The notes beneath the pieces were generated by a model. The model was not told the DNA's origin and did no database searches. It was given only the letters and a program-made list of their open reading frames with translations. 64,000 nucleotides of DNA, from the NCBI GenBank assembly GCA_963989385.1, contig OZ022501.1, forward strand, positions 23,832,102-23,896,101. Direction: 5' to 3'. Positions within the stretch are counted from its first letter, which is position 1. Every line of letters begins with the position of its first letter. The position numbers and the translations under genes are program-made. The stretch comes from Ctena decussata. Taxonomy: Eukaryota; Mollusca; Bivalvia; Lucinida; Lucinidae. This document shows positions 1 to 11,920 of the stretch, piece by piece.

Positions 1-224
1 TTGGATGTTTTATACTAGAAGAAAACTGGAACTGTTCAATTCCCATTTGATTTTGACAAGTATTATTATGCATGCAGTTAGCAATGATTTAGATCTAAAA
101 GTGTATAGTGTATTGTAAAGATGAATGGATGACTTGAGATTTTACATCCTTTTTTAACAGTATTTCAGTCATATCAGGATGTTGGGTTGGTGATAATCAA
201 AAGCTGTGTGCAAACCCTGTTTAC
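1..224. other. Unassigned flank
   Basis: No reading frame, repeat or RNA gene that I can support. The LINE-like sequence to the right begins within or just after this stretch, so it may be pre-insertion flank. Confidence 0.3.
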
Positions 225-2770
225 AATTGAAGTGACAATGACCTGGTGATGATGGCCTTCCGATTTTGTCTGAAAAAGGCTAGAAAGCCCAGACAAGACT
301 GCATGAAGTTTGATCTTGAAAAGTTGAAGGACCCAGACGTAGCATGCACTTTTCAAGCAACAATGAGTGGGAAATTTGCACCACTCATTGGTCTGAGGGA
401 TGATATGACATGGACATAGATACCATGATTACCACCTACAATACAGTAGTGACTGATGCAGCCAGTGAGATACTTGGGAAGGAACATCACCGGAAAAAGC
501 CTGGGTCACCAGGCAACTTTTCGACCTCTGTGATGAAAGGAGAAATTTGAAGAAGAAGCGGTATGAAGCAGAAGGAGCAAAAGAATACAGGGAAGCAAAC
601 AAGAGGATTCCAAAGGCAGTGAAGAAAGCTAAGGAGGACTGGATAGCTAGCCAGTGTGAGGAGATCAAAACTTGCTTGAACAAAAATAACAGCCAGAAAG
701 CATACCAGCTGATGAAGGATCTAACTTCAGAGAAACAGGGTAGATCCACAACTATCCAGGACAGGTCTGGGAAATGCCTTACTGAGGAACAAGAGATTCT
801 CAGCAGATGGACAGAATATTGCTCATGAGACTGATGGTGACAATGCAGTCCTGGATCGTAATCAACCATCAGAAGAAGATCAACAACCGATCCTTCGTGA
901 GGAAGTTGAGATTGCAGTAACAGCACTAAAGAAGGGGAAGTCTTCCGGAGTTGATAATATACCAGCAGAAATTGTTCAAGCTGGCGGGGAGACCATGATC
1001 AATGTTTTAACAGATATCTATAACAGGATCTGGAGAACTGGTGAATGGCCTACCCCAATGGACTCAGTTGCTGATTAATATTTACATTCTTGGTGTATTT
1101 ACTGAAAAGCCCTATAGTAAACCATGGGAACCTAATGTAGTTTACATTCCAATAATTACATTGAGCCCACGTGACGTCAGTGACGTCAAAATAAACAATG
1201 ACTCTACAGTCTGATTGAACATCGGCTGCTAGCAGAAAAACTGTATGTACATGTTTTACTGTTTCAGTTTTAGCGCTTATATATGATTTTTATCGCGGTT
1301 TTGATTGATAAGCAATGAACTTAATTTTTCTGAGATTTATCCAAGTGTAAACTACATTGGGTCACTAGCAAAGTTTACATGAACCCCTATGGTGTTCATT
1401 CACTTAGCACGTGACCCAATGTAGTTTACACATCGATAAACCTCAGAAAAATTCATTCCTTAATTACACTTCTCAAAAAAGGCAACCTATACAGCTCTGC
1501 CAGAACTACAGAACCATCAGCCTCAACAGTCATTCAAGCAAAGTCATGCTGAAAGTCATCTTGAACAGGCTTAAACCACAAGCCAAAGAGATAATTGCTA
1601 AAGAACAGGCTGGCTTCTGAGCCGGAAGGAGCACCACAGAACAGATCTTCAACCTTAGAATCCTGTGTGAAAAGTATCTCCAACATCAGCAGAATTTGTA
1701 CCATGTCTTCATTGATTTCAAGAAAGCCTTTGACAGGATATGGCATGCAGCCTTAATTATGGGCCACCATGCGGAAGTACAATACCATTGCAAATCTAGC
1801 AGCTATACGACAAGGCTACAAGTGCAGTCCTGATGAATGGCAACACAGGAGAATGGTTCAGAACAACAGTTGGAGTAAGACAAGGATGTCTTCTGTCACC
1901 CACCCTCTTCAATATTTTTCTCGAACGAATCATGTCTGATGCTCTGGAAGAACATGACAGAAAGGTTAGCATAGGCGGCAAAAACATTACCAATCTGCGG
2001 TTTGCCGATGACACAGACGCTGTTACTAAGCTGAGGAAGAGCAGGAACCAGAAGCAGTAATTAAAAGCCTCGACAAACCCTGCACAAGGTATAAGATCGA
2101 GATCAGTGTTTAGAAGAACAAACTGATGACAAACAGCACAGATGGCATCCAGAGGGAGATCAGGGTAAAAGGGCAGAAGCAGGGTACGGTAACAAGCTTC
2201 AAATACGTTGGAGCAATTTGTCTCAGATGATGGCTTAAAACAGGAGGTTCTCTCAAGCATTGCACAAGCCACTTCAACTCTTACCAAGCTGAAACCAGTT
2301 TGGAGAGATAACAATATATCTCTTGGATCAAAGGTGGAACTTATGCACTCCCTTGTCATTTCCATATTTCTGTACTTGCCTGTGAATCGTGGACCTTGAC
2401 AGCAGAGTTAGAGAAAAGAATGCAGGCCTTTAAGTTGAGATGCTACCGAGGGTTACTGAACATTTCATACAAGGACCATATAACCAATGAGGAGGTTCGC
2501 AGAAAGATCCAAGCAGCCATTTAAGAATATGATGAACTCCTGACGCTGGTCAAGAAACCGAAACTAAGGTGGTTTGGCCATGTCTCAAGGTCTTCTGGTT
2601 TAGCAAAGACTATTCTACAGGGCACAGTGAAAGGAAAAAGAAGAAGAGGTGGGAAGACAATATTAGAGAGTGGACTGGGATGGATTTTGCCAGCTCAACT
2701 AGGGCAGCTGAAAACAGGACAAGATGGAAAGGGATTGTTTCGAAGTCATCTGTGGTGCCCATGGGATAGA
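225..2770 (+). mobile_element. Decayed LINE (non-LTR retrotransposon), copy 1
   Basis: The three plus frames give pieces of one endonuclease/reverse transcriptase polyprotein. The end of the endonuclease domain lies around 230-420. A lysine-rich linker is open at 547-828. Early RT ('NRTISL..., SKVMLKVILNRL') lies around 1500-1620, and palm motifs ('GVRQGCLLSPTLFNIF', 'LRFADDTD') at 1833-2060. The post-RT tail typical of these elements lies at 2208-2770. Multiple stops and frame changes show it is dead, and it lacks the 5' end. The 3' end runs into a TAGAA-rich short repeat near 2765-2790. The clade is uncertain; RTE- or CR1/Jockey-like elements share this tail. An unrelated insertion interrupts it at about 1079-1461. 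A second copy lies in the opposite orientation just downstream. Confidence 0.85.
1079..1461. mobile_element. MITE-like fold-back insertion inside LINE copy 1
   Basis: The LINE reading is interrupted after the sequence for 'DSV' near 1070 and resumes near 1462 with the sequence leading into 'QLCQNYRTISL'. The insert contains a near-perfect inverted repeat, 1313-1365 against 1411-1460, with arms reading AATTTTTCTGAG...GTAAACTACATTGGGTCAC. A further copy of AATGTAGTTTACA lies at about 1134-1147. An ATTAAT-like target duplication is possible but not certain. There is no coding capacity. Confidence 0.55.
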
Positions 2771-3039
2771 ATAGCATAGAATATAATAGTGGAGGTATAA
2801 ATTGATCCTGTGTCCACATTATTTGCATAAATTAAAGTTTATCTCCAGGAACAGTAGGAGTTATTATAGTCCAGGAGCCCAGGAGAAAAAAAAGAGGTTC
2901 GCTCTCCTTTAATAGTAGAGTTTGGCAACTCTATGCATTGAAATATACATTTATTTTACCACAGATTTTGGCCCGGAGACATTTCGAGAAACGCCCAGGA
3001 GACTCAAAAATGACCATCTGCTCACCTGAGTAATTTCTA
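2771..3039. other. Junction between convergent LINE copies
   Basis: Low-complexity AT-rich sequence following the 3' end of copy 1 and preceding the truncated end of copy 2. No gene seen. Confidence 0.3.
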
Positions 3040-4735
3040 CAGAGAATAGGCCTATCTGTTCTGTTGTGCTTCTTCCGACACTGAAACCAGCCTTTTGTTC
3101 AGCGATAATCTCTTCAACTTGGGCTTTGAGCCTGTTCAAGATGACTTTAAGCATGACTTTACTTTGAGGCCGATGGATCTGTAGTTCTGGCAGAGCTGCT
3201 TTTGACCCTCTTGAGGGAGCGTAGTAACCAGCGACGGAGTCATTGGGCTTGGCCATTCTTCTGTTCTTCAGAACTTTTTATAGACCTTTCATGTTCTCCC
3301 CGCCTGCTTGAACAAGTTCTATTGAAATATTATCAACTCTGGCAGATTTTTCCTTTTTCAGTGCAGCTACTGCAATCTAAGCTGCCTCGCCAAGGATCGG
3401 TTGTAGATCTTTTTCTCAGTGCCAAGTGCAGTCCAGAACTGTATTGTCACCATAACACATGGTTGTATAGCTCTGAGCAATGTTCCATCCATCTGCTGAG
3501 AATTCGGTGCTCTTTTAGACATGTTCCAGACTAGTCCTGGATTTTTGTTGATCTACCCTGTTTCCCTGAAGTTAGATCCTTCACCATCTGTTATGCTGAT
3601 ATTTTTGTTCAGGCAAGTTTCAATCTCCTCGCACTGCCCTCTTCTGCTTTCTTCAGGGTCTTTTGAACCCTCTTGTCAGCTGTCCTGTATTCTTTCACTC
3701 CTTCTGTTTCATACCTGTATTCTTTCACTCCTTCTGTTTCATATCGGCTCTTCTTCAGCGAGATCAAGAACATATCTGGTGACAGGGGCGTTGTCCTCTG
3801 ATGTTCCTTCCCAAGTATCTCACTGGCTGTGTCAGTCAATGTTGTATTCTAGTTTGTAGTTATGCTGTCTATGTCTGTCATCATCCCCCAGACTGATGAC
3901 TGGAACAAAGTTCCCGCCTATTGTTACTTGGAATGTGCATGTCCACGTCTGGGTTTTTTAACTTTTCACGGTGAAACGTCAGTCTTGGCTGGGTTGTCTG
4001 TCTGGTCTCCTTCAGACGAACTTAAGAGGTAATCATCAACAGTTAATGTACACTTCCTATGTCTGCGCTAAGAAGGCTCCTTGTCCTCCACATTGGAACC
4101 GCTTCTTCACCAGATGTAGTCAATCTGGTCTTAATGCCTCCTGTCTCCGCTGTGCTATGTCCACCTTGTGGATGGTTTGTGTGGCCCAGGTATTTGTCAG
4201 TACAGGTTGTTAAAGTTGCAAATGTAGGAGTTTGAGACCTCTCTCATTTGTCTCGGCATGGCAGTAGGGTCCTGCGTCTCTCCATTCTGTTTGTGATTCC
4301 CTTCCACTTGCCATTCAAATCAGTTTGTACTACCAGAATATCTTTCGTAATTTACAGGAGTTACTGGTAGAAATGGTCTACCTTCTTGTCATCTTGCTCA
4401 GGTCTTTATGATTGTGTTTTGACATTGTACGGAGCTGCTCGCAAACGGAGAGTCTGCTGCAGACTGGTTGCCAAGCCTTATATCTGTCATCCGTTGACAT
4501 TCACTAAAGTTCTCAATGTATCTCTCAGAGCTCCAATATGTTCCAGAAGTACCTGTCCATTTTGTGGATCAGCTCTTCAAGTTTCCCGGATGGCCTCAGA
4601 GCTCTCACATACCAGGTTCCTACTGAGATGTTTCTCCCTACCTCTCCTTTTCTCGACCTTTATCACATCAGTCGCACGCTTATCAACTACTTACTAATGA
4701 CAAACGGTAGGTGTGATCATTGTTAAGCCGGGCCC
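3040..4735 (-). mobile_element. Decayed LINE, copy 2 (inverted)
   Basis: Read on the minus strand this is the same LINE family as copy 1. The start of the endonuclease domain is near 4700 (degenerate 'TWxVRxL' start). Endonuclease pieces follow through 4000, then the linker with 'SEILGKEHQR' at about 3790-3839, which matches copy 1 'SEILGKEHHR'. Early RT 'SKVMLKVILNRLKAQ' is near 3120-3170, ending after 'GRSTTEQI' near 3055. A short tandem duplication ('YETEGVKEYR' twice) lies in the linker near 3705-3760. The palm and 3' part are missing, so this copy is truncated at its 3' side. Together with copy 1 it forms a tail-to-tail pair. Confidence 0.8.
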
Positions 4736-4779
4736 CGACAGACCCAGTATCTAAGTATCATTGGGGGGAAGGGGGTGTG

Positions 4780-5025
4780 GGGCGCGTAGCGCAGTCGGTA
4801 GCGCGCCTGACTTATAAGTCAGAGGTCCTGGATTTGATACCCGGTCCGGCCGCTTCCGCTGATTCAAGAAGGGCAGTTGTCAGTTACTGGTGCCAGTAAG
4901 TGCACTTAGTACTGGTTAATCGCTTAGGAGGTCTAAGCCTGCCCAGGAACAGTATGGTTAGGCTAACTGACCATACCCACACGCCCATAGCTGTTTACCG
5001 TGGACGTTAAACAATAACACAACGA
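4780..5025 (+). mobile_element. tRNA-derived SINE, copy 1 (V-SINE/RUDI-like)
   Basis: The first about 75 bases resemble a tRNA: an A-box-like TAGCGCAGTCGG, an anticodon-arm-like CTGACTTATAAGTCAG, and a degenerate B box (GGATTTGATACCC). The body that follows (GATTCAAGAAGGGCAGTTGTCAGTTACTGG... CCTGCCCAGGAA... GTTTACCGTGGACGTTAAAC) is shared with the second copy at 51.3 kb. The mutated B box and the poor anticodon stem argue against a working tRNA gene. Similarity to the molluscan RUDI family of V-SINEs is my inference and was not searched. Confidence 0.75.
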
Positions 5026-5323
5026 CAAAATGTATCCTTTGGTCTGTCTTCCAAAATGTTACTTGGGCAAAAGTCAGCCTGATGGAGCCCATACTTCTCC
5101 AGGCTGATTATGTTGACCACAACCGAATTACATGAAAATTATGTGGCTCGCCTTGGTCATGAACACGTGTCCGTTGGCTAAGAGTGTTATTCTACCCGGG
5201 GAGTTTACCTCTTCTAGGAAGACAATCACTCTTTGATGTTGGGTCTACACCAACCTAAACTGACCCCTAGGCTTGGGAGACTCATGGAGGTGGAAGTGGC
5301 GTCTCGTTCAGCAAGCCACTAAA
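5026..5323. other. Unassigned spacer
   Basis: Nothing recognisable between the SINE and the following TIR element. Confidence 0.3.
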
Positions 5324-5452
5324 TACACTGCTCAAAACATTTAAAGGAACGCCAAATATTTTCCATTGATGACAGTGCAACGCATCCTCACTTTGAGGGC
5401 CATTTACTTTCGCTCGACAAAGACAAAACATTTCCAAATTTTGCCATTTTTT

Positions 5453-7565
5453 ATGCCCCCGCCACGAAGTGGGGAGGGGCATATAGTTTTGCCCTTGTCC
5501 GTCCGTGCATACGTCCGTCCGTACGTACGTACGTACGTCCGTCCGTCACACTTTGTAGTACTGTTCTTGTCTCCGCAACTCCTCCTACAGTATTCGATGC
5601 AGGGAGCTGAAACTTGGAACACAGTTCAGACATGCATTGAACATGTGCATAAAGGAAACAGAACTTTGATTAAGATCTTTATTGCAGAATTATGTCCCCT
5701 TGAATAATATACATATTATAACCATATTTCACATTTGAGTACTGTTCTTGTCTCCGCAACTCCTCCTACAGTATTTGATGCAGGGAGCTGAAACTTGCAC
5801 CACAGTTCAGACATGCATTGAACATGTGCATAAAGGAAACAGAACTTTGATTAAGGTCTTGGTTGCAGAATTATGTCCCATTGAATAATATACATATTAT
5901 AACCATATTTCACATTTGAGTACTGTTCTTGTCTCCGCAACTCCTCCTACAGTATTTGATGTAGGGAGTTGAAACTTGCAACACAGTTCAGACATGCATT
6001 GAACATATGCATAAAGGAAACAGATCTTTGATTAAGGTCTTTATTGCAGAATTATGTCCCCTTGAATAACATAAATATTTTGACCATATTTCACATTTGT
6101 AGTACTGTTCTTGTCTCTGCAACTCCTCCAATTGTATTTGATGTAGGGATTTGAAACTTGTAACACAGTTCAGACGTGCATTGAACATGTGCATAAAGGA
6201 AACAAAACTTTGATCCAGGTCATTATGGCAGAATTACATCCCCTTGAATGACATGCATATTTTGAGCATATTTCACACTTTGTAGTACTGTTTCTGTCTC
6301 TGCAACTCCTCCAATAGTATTTGATGTAGGGATTTGAAACTTGCAACACAGTTCAGACATGCATTGAACATGTGCATAAAGGAAACATAACTTTCAGTCA
6401 GGTCTTAATTGCAGAATTATGTCCCCTTGAATAACATACATATTTTGACCATATTTCCATAGCTTAAATACAATCTCACCTTTTATCGTCACTCTAGCGG
6501 CCTCATTTATTAACAGATTTTGATATTACATCACTGCTTTATTGGGTATGACAGAACCTCGAACAACTTTGCGTTTCAGGTTTGTAGGATGAAGGTCAAG
6601 GTCACAGTTGCTATTTTCAGAAAAACTAGGGCATTGCTCCAGCGCTTTCATTTATAGATCGATTTTGATGTAACTTCACATAAATGTTAAGTATAACAAT
6701 ATCTTGAATAAATTACTGTTTCAGCACCGCAGGTCCAAGGTCAAGGTCACAGTTGCTATTTTTAGAAAAAAACTTTATCATTCCTCTACTCCTCTATTCA
6801 TTGACAATTTTGATGTAACTTCACTCAAATGTTTAGTGTGACAATATCTTGGACAAGTTCGTGATCCAGAGTTTCAGGGTAAAGGTCAAGGTCATATTTG
6901 CTATTTTAGAAAATATGCTGTCATCCCTCTGGAATGATTTTGGCATAACTTGACACAAATATTTAACTTGACAATATCTGGGACAAATTTACGTTTCATT
7001 GTAGGTCCAAGGTCAAGGTCACAGATTCTATTATAGGTACATGTAAATCTTTGTCATGGTTCTAGCGCCTTTATTTATTAACTGATTTTGATATAACTTC
7101 ACACATATGACAATATCTTGGACAAGTAAACCTTCCAGGGTTGTAGTTCCAAGGTCAAGGTCACAGTTGCTATTTTTAAGAAAAACTCAGTCATCCCTCT
7201 AGCACCTTTATTTATTGACAGATTTTGATGTAACTTCACACAAATATGTTTTAACACATTACTTTTCTAGTAAGGCATATGGCGGGGGCATTCATCACCT
7301 TTAGTGATTGTCTAGTTTTAAACTGATTTTGATAGAACTTCACACATATATTAAGTATGACAATATCTTGGACAAGTAAACCTTTCAGGGTTGTAGTTCC
7401 AAGGTCAAGGTCACAGTTGCTATTTTTAAGAAAAACTCAGTCATCCCTCTAGCACCTTTATTTATTGACAGATTTTGATGTAACTTCACACAACTATGTT
7501 TTAACACATTACTTTTCTAGTGAGGCATATGGCGGGGGCATTCATCACCTTTAGTGATTGTCTAG
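5453..7565 (+). mobile_element. HINE (Helentron-like non-autonomous element), CCAC-GAA-GTGG type
   Basis: The 5' end ATGCCCCCGCC begins a hairpin (5453-5482, loop GAA at 5466-5468). A GTCC/GTAC microsatellite follows at about 5495-5550. There are two core types: about five 180-bp units (5560-6480; 'CTCCGCAACTCCTCCTACAGTATTTGATG...') and several units of another type (6480-7280; 'AAGGTCAAGGTCACAGTTGCTATTTTTA'). At the 3' side the exact complement of the 5' arm (GGCGGGGGCAT) is followed by the hairpin ATCAC-CTTTA-GTGAT and then CTAG before T. The 3' terminus occurs twice (CTAG at 7312-7315 and 7562-7565). There is no ORF for Rep/helicase. The element sits between T and T inside a MITE. Confidence 0.75.
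7075..7565 (+). repeat. Tandem duplication of the HINE 3' terminus
   Basis: About 245 bp, from 'ACTGATTTTGATA..AACTTCACACATAT' through the subterminal repeat, hairpin and CTAG, is present twice in direct orientation (about 7078-7315 and 7320-7565) with few differences. The element therefore has two complete 3' ends. Confidence 0.8.
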
Positions 7566-8036
7566 TTTTTAAAGAGGGTCGAGATTACTGACAGGACAAG
7601 TTTTGATCCAATATTTGCCCTGCCCATGTCCATGGACTGTTTTTTGTACAAATGAAATTTTGGTAAAAAATTGCATTTTTTTAGAACAGGGGAACAGCAT
7701 GAAAATTACAACCAAAATCAACACAATCAGTTTGCCTATGAAGCTGAATGTCTTACAAGGTGACCCGTTTGAAAGGATCACTTTGAACTCTAGTTTATAA
7801 GATTTTATAGACTTCCAGAAAGATGCCTCATTTTCAGAAAAATCAAAAAATGCAAAATTTGTTCCATGGAAATGATCTGAGTATCAGTTGTATTGAACTT
7901 CTTGTTGTCTAAAACTTTGATTGTTCTTGCAACCGCTGCAAAGGAATGGGGAATGCTTGACCTTTAGCGGTCGAATTTATGGGCCATGGAACTGGGTATA
8001 TGTTGTAGTAATGTCTATGGGAAAATATCAGCTGCT
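7566..8036. other. Body of the surrounding MITE
   Basis: Non-coding; belongs to the TA-flanked MITE. Overlapping short frames on both strands around 7569-7800 have no recognisable features. Confidence 0.5.
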
Positions 8037-8174
8037 CCTTTAAATATTTTGAGCAGTGTATAATACAACCAGACGGAACAGGACAAGCTGATTAGGCCTA
8101 TCCTAATCAACAGTGATCTCTGAAATCTAGATGTTGTATCAAGCTAAGCCAGGCTCGCTCGGATCTTGCAAGTA

Positions 8175-8726
8175 CAGGGATACAGACTAACTAATTTTTC
8201 ATAGGAGCAAGCTGGGCCCCTAAAAACTGAAAATTAGTCGCCCAGCCAGAAATTTAGGGGCCCACATTTAAAACATCAGAAATATGACAATTTTTTTATT
8301 CAGAATCTGCACGAGATTTGCACTGTTTCCGTAGGCTTTGTAGTAAATCCTCCTTTCTTTTAGCTACCGGATGTGAAACACCAGCGATGAATTGCCACAT
8401 TTTGCTCGAAAAATTTACAAATGGTCAAGATTTTGTCAAACGGAGGAGGCGGCCATGTTGATTTTTCGATAGTGAATAAAATCCAACGCACAAGTATGAC
8501 GGAACACCGAATATTCAATGCAGATATCGGTGCGGAAGTTTGCAGTGCGCTTTGAGGTGGCCGATTTTACTCCAAAACAAGGGGAGACCAATCTAAGGCG
8601 AAAACAGACCAGTCACTCGCTGACAGCTGATGCTCGCAAGCTCGGCGACTGTCATTTTAATTTTAGGCGCCCACCCGATTTTTTACTCGCAGTGGGCGAG
8701 TGGGCGACCGCTAGTCTGTATCCCTG
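8175..8726. mobile_element. TIR element with CAGGG termini, 552 bp
   Basis: The ends CAGGGATACAGACTAAC (8175-8191) and its near-complement GCTAGTCTGTATCCCTG (8710-8726) are flanked by the direct repeat AAGTA (8170-8174 and 8727-8731). Subterminal GGGCGAC/GGGCGAG words occur near both ends. It has no transposase frame and the superfamily is not assigned. It resembles the larger CAGGG element at 54.2 kb. Confidence 0.75.
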
Positions 8727-8742
8727 AAGTAACACACGACTG

Positions 8743-8805
8743 TTGAACTCATGTTGGTGCTCTGCACTGGCCGTTTGAACTCATGTTGGTGCTCTGCACT
8801 GGCCG
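8743..8805. repeat. Two-copy 32-bp tandem duplication
   Basis: TTGAACTCATGTTGGTGCTC and the following 11 bases occur at 8743-8773 and again at 8775-8805 without change. Confidence 0.9.
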
Positions 8806-10274
8806 TTGACTTCTTCTAGGAAGTCTTCAACCCAGTGATGCTGTTTTTACATGTGATCTTTAGCACGTTTTGTTTACAGGCCTTGCAAAGAATTCCTAGG
8901 TGGACTGCCAACCAAGGCTAAGAATTGTACCTACCCTTCTACATGTAGTTCTTATTACCCTCCCAGGCTGATGAGATCCATCTGCCCACATGCAACCGTT
9001 TGTATTGAACAACAAGGTACCATGACGATTAGGTTATACTATGCACTTATACACTTTTAAGCTCGAAATAGCCCTGGTTCCACAAGTTTTTAAAATGACA
9101 TTTTATCTTTATACAGTATAATCGAATCATATTGTGCATTTTGTACTCGTATATATTGTATTTTACATATAAATATGTAACATATATAAGTCAGCATCAC
9201 ATAATTATGAATATGTATATATTTTTTAACAGGCTACCACCTTGTAAGGGAACTTAATAAAATGTCTATTTACTACATTATTTTTGATACAGATTAAACT
9301 GGGCTGTGGCTTAATGACGGGTAACCTTTTTCTTCAGGGTTTATATAGACTTAATATTAAGGACTAACATGTGTGCCAAATTTGCATCAGATTAAGCGAT
9401 TATATATTTATTTAAATATTTCAGTGTTCATCAACAAAATTCCAACCAAAATGCGTTATTCCATGTCAATGAGAGACAGTTGTAGTTTAAATTTAAATAG
9501 TTTGGTCATTGGTTTAAGAGAATTTTGCATTCACACATCTCATTTTACCGTGGAACGCCCGTTATCTCGAACAAAAATGTTATGCACTTAAAAATGTCAC
9601 AGGCTATATGCAAACCCCCCATACTTAAATAAAATCAAAATCTTTTAGAAGTGATTCAGAACATAACATTTTTATAGGGTGGGGTCAAACTTACGAAAAT
9701 TATACTACTGGTAATTATCCCTTCGTGGGGCCCCTTTGGTGATATTTTCTTCACCTTGGAAGGTCTTATTTATTTGAACACATATGTAGCAACATATAGA
9801 TGGGTGTAATTTAATACAAAATTAAGACAACCGATTTTTTCAAAATTTAAAAAAAATAAGAGAAAATAGTCATTTTTTGTCAATTTTACAAATTCACCCC
9901 TCAAGCGCCCCAAAGGGATTTCTCAGAATGTCTCTGGGCTTTATTATGTCCAGAGGGGTACAGGCTATAACATCCACATGAGTGCCAAACTCTACTCTTT
10001 AGGGAGAGCGAAAGTGTTTTCTAGCGTAGATACAGATTTCGGCCCTAGCACTATTACTGAGATAACACAATTAGGTAAGTTTAAATAACCCAGGATCACA
10101 AAAAGGGTGCATTTTGGACAACACATCAATTCACCACAGTATAGAACAAAATACAGTTGAAATTAATTATCACAATCACTGGATATTTTGACAAGACAAA
10201 TGCCTGAGCAACTAGGTAAAGAGTGTAGACCCAGAGCAGACACATCTGTAGGAACCAAGGCTCATTAGCTTTTA
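8806..10274. other. AT-rich unassigned region
   Basis: No long frame, repeat or RNA gene that I can support. It contains AT-rich simple stretches around 9100-9230. Confidence 0.3.
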
Positions 10275-11920
10275 CGAGGGTCATCCAATAAGTCTTGCAA
10301 ACGCCATCATTACTGCTTTATTAATTATACCCCCGACATACGAAGTATGTCAGGGGGTATATAGTTTTTGTCATTCCGTCCGTTCGTTCGTTTGTCCGTT
10401 CGTTCGTCCATCCGTTCGTTAACTTTACGTCAAAGTTTTGCGTTAAACCTTTTTGGGTTGCTCATATCTCTGTAACCACACATCAGATTCTTTTCATATT
10501 TGGTTCATGATGTCTCTATAGCATTACCTTTGATGTGAACTAGCTAAGCCTCTGGGTCAGTCCCAGGGTGGGGCCAGGGGTCAATAATTAGGACTTAGGC
10601 ATTTTCATTATGTCAAAGTTTTGCGTTAAACCTTTTTGATTGCTCATATCTATATAATTGCATTGAAGGTTTCTTTGCTTTCGTTATGGACTACCTAAGC
10701 TGCAGGGCCAGGCTCATGGGTGGGGCCAGGGGTCAATAACTAGGACTTAGCCATATGCTGTAGTTTTTGGCGTATAGTTCCAATATACTTCAGTGGAGCC
10801 TAATGATACATGACTAGGTTTATTTCATACTGGTTTACATCATATGGATGCTGCTGCTGCTGTCCTAAGGTCAAGGTCACAGACTTAGAATTTTGTACAT
10901 GTATGACATTTGCATTGAAGTTGTGTGTTAAAGTATGTTTTCATTAGGCAGTGGCACTGGTTGGGGGTATACGTGAGCCCCTGCTCACTTGCTCTAGTTG
11001 AGGTAGGGTTATCAAATTACACCATTAACAGCTTACGTATATAATACATATATGTGCTAAAAATTATACATGTGCTACTCCTTTCTCAGATATGGGAGGG
11101 TTTTGAACGCAAAGGTGTAAGCGATACCAGCGGTGAAATTGCACAAACATGACGTTTTCTACAAGAGGTTAGGGGAAGAAAATTCCTGCATACATGTTTA
11201 TTATTCTTTCAAATTACAATAATTCATGTTCTAAAGTAATCGCCTTATATTTAAGAATTCAAATAAGAGACAATTGTCACTCACATTACCAGACAAAATG
11301 TGCTTGCTAGGCAACAAGAGAATATTACAGAATTTTAGCAAAATTTTAGTTTTTGACAGTTTTTGACGTTTACCTCTGGTTTCTTAAGGCTGCAAACGAC
11401 ATTAAATAAGACTTGAAGATTATATTTTCTCTTATATCTACATTTCAGCATTTCGGGACTGTTCTTTGATAACAAATTAATGGCAGTTTAGGAAACACTT
11501 CATCTGCTGTGAAAGCCTCTTCTTCATATACTCATTCTATATGATATTTTAGCTGCCCAAAAAAGATGGTTATCTTCCTTTGAACAATAATTTATCTTGA
11601 CTGATGGCAATATCTTAACCTTGGTACCGTGTACATACTTCAGTATTATTTTCCGTATCTCCCAGCAATTTTCAGATATTTACAAGGATTCTGAATTAAG
11701 CTAGGGGATCTTAAACAGACAACTAGAAGCCACCGCAATACCCATAATGGTAGTATTCTTCAGTTGCCTAGCAACGCCATTTGCAAGATCATGACGTTTC
11801 TGGAAATTGTTGACTGGAAAGAAGGAAAGATGCAATGTAGGAATGTGGATTGCTTGATTTGTTTTTAATTATCATTTGCCTGAAACTCAGCCGTTTGCAG
11901 GACTTATTGGATGACCCTTG
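10275..11920. mobile_element. mariner-type MITE with nested HINE
   Basis: 29-bp terminal inverted repeats, CGAGGGTCATCCAATAAGTC... at 10275-10303 and the complement at 11892-11920 with two differences, are flanked by TA on each side. The end sequence has the look of mariner termini. The remaining body (10998-11891) is non-coding, so no transposase survives. An independent HINE sits at 10327-10997. Confidence 0.75.
10327..10997 (+). mobile_element. HINE, GACATAC-GAA-GTATGTC type
   Basis: The 5' hairpin ATACCCCCGACATAC-GAA-GTATGTCAGGGGGTAT (loop at 10342-10344) is followed by a GTCC/GTTC microsatellite (about 10376-10422). Two core segments share 'TTTTGCGTTAAACCTTTTTG' and 'GGTGGGGCCAGGGGTCAATAA'. 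The subterminal GTTGGGGGTAT is the complement of the 5' arm with one change. Then come the hairpin GTGAGC-CCCT-GCTCAC (10973-10988) and CTAG (10994-10997) before T. It is non-autonomous. Confidence 0.75.

Larger units (their letters stand above)
5326..8058. mobile_element. Tc1/mariner-type MITE with nested HINE
   Basis: 22-bp terminal inverted repeats differing at one base (CACTGCTCAAAACATTTAAAGG at 5326-5347; its complement at 8037-8058) are flanked on both sides by TA, the Tc1/mariner target. Without the nested 5453-7565 element the body is about 620 bp and has no transposase frame. It is a non-autonomous derivative. Confidence 0.8.

Noticed and set aside
4780..4860. tRNA gene (and the similar one at 51.3 kb)
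   Set aside because: The heads are fused to a shared SINE body, the anticodon arm does not give a normal seven-base loop with a paired stem, and copy 1 has a damaged B box.
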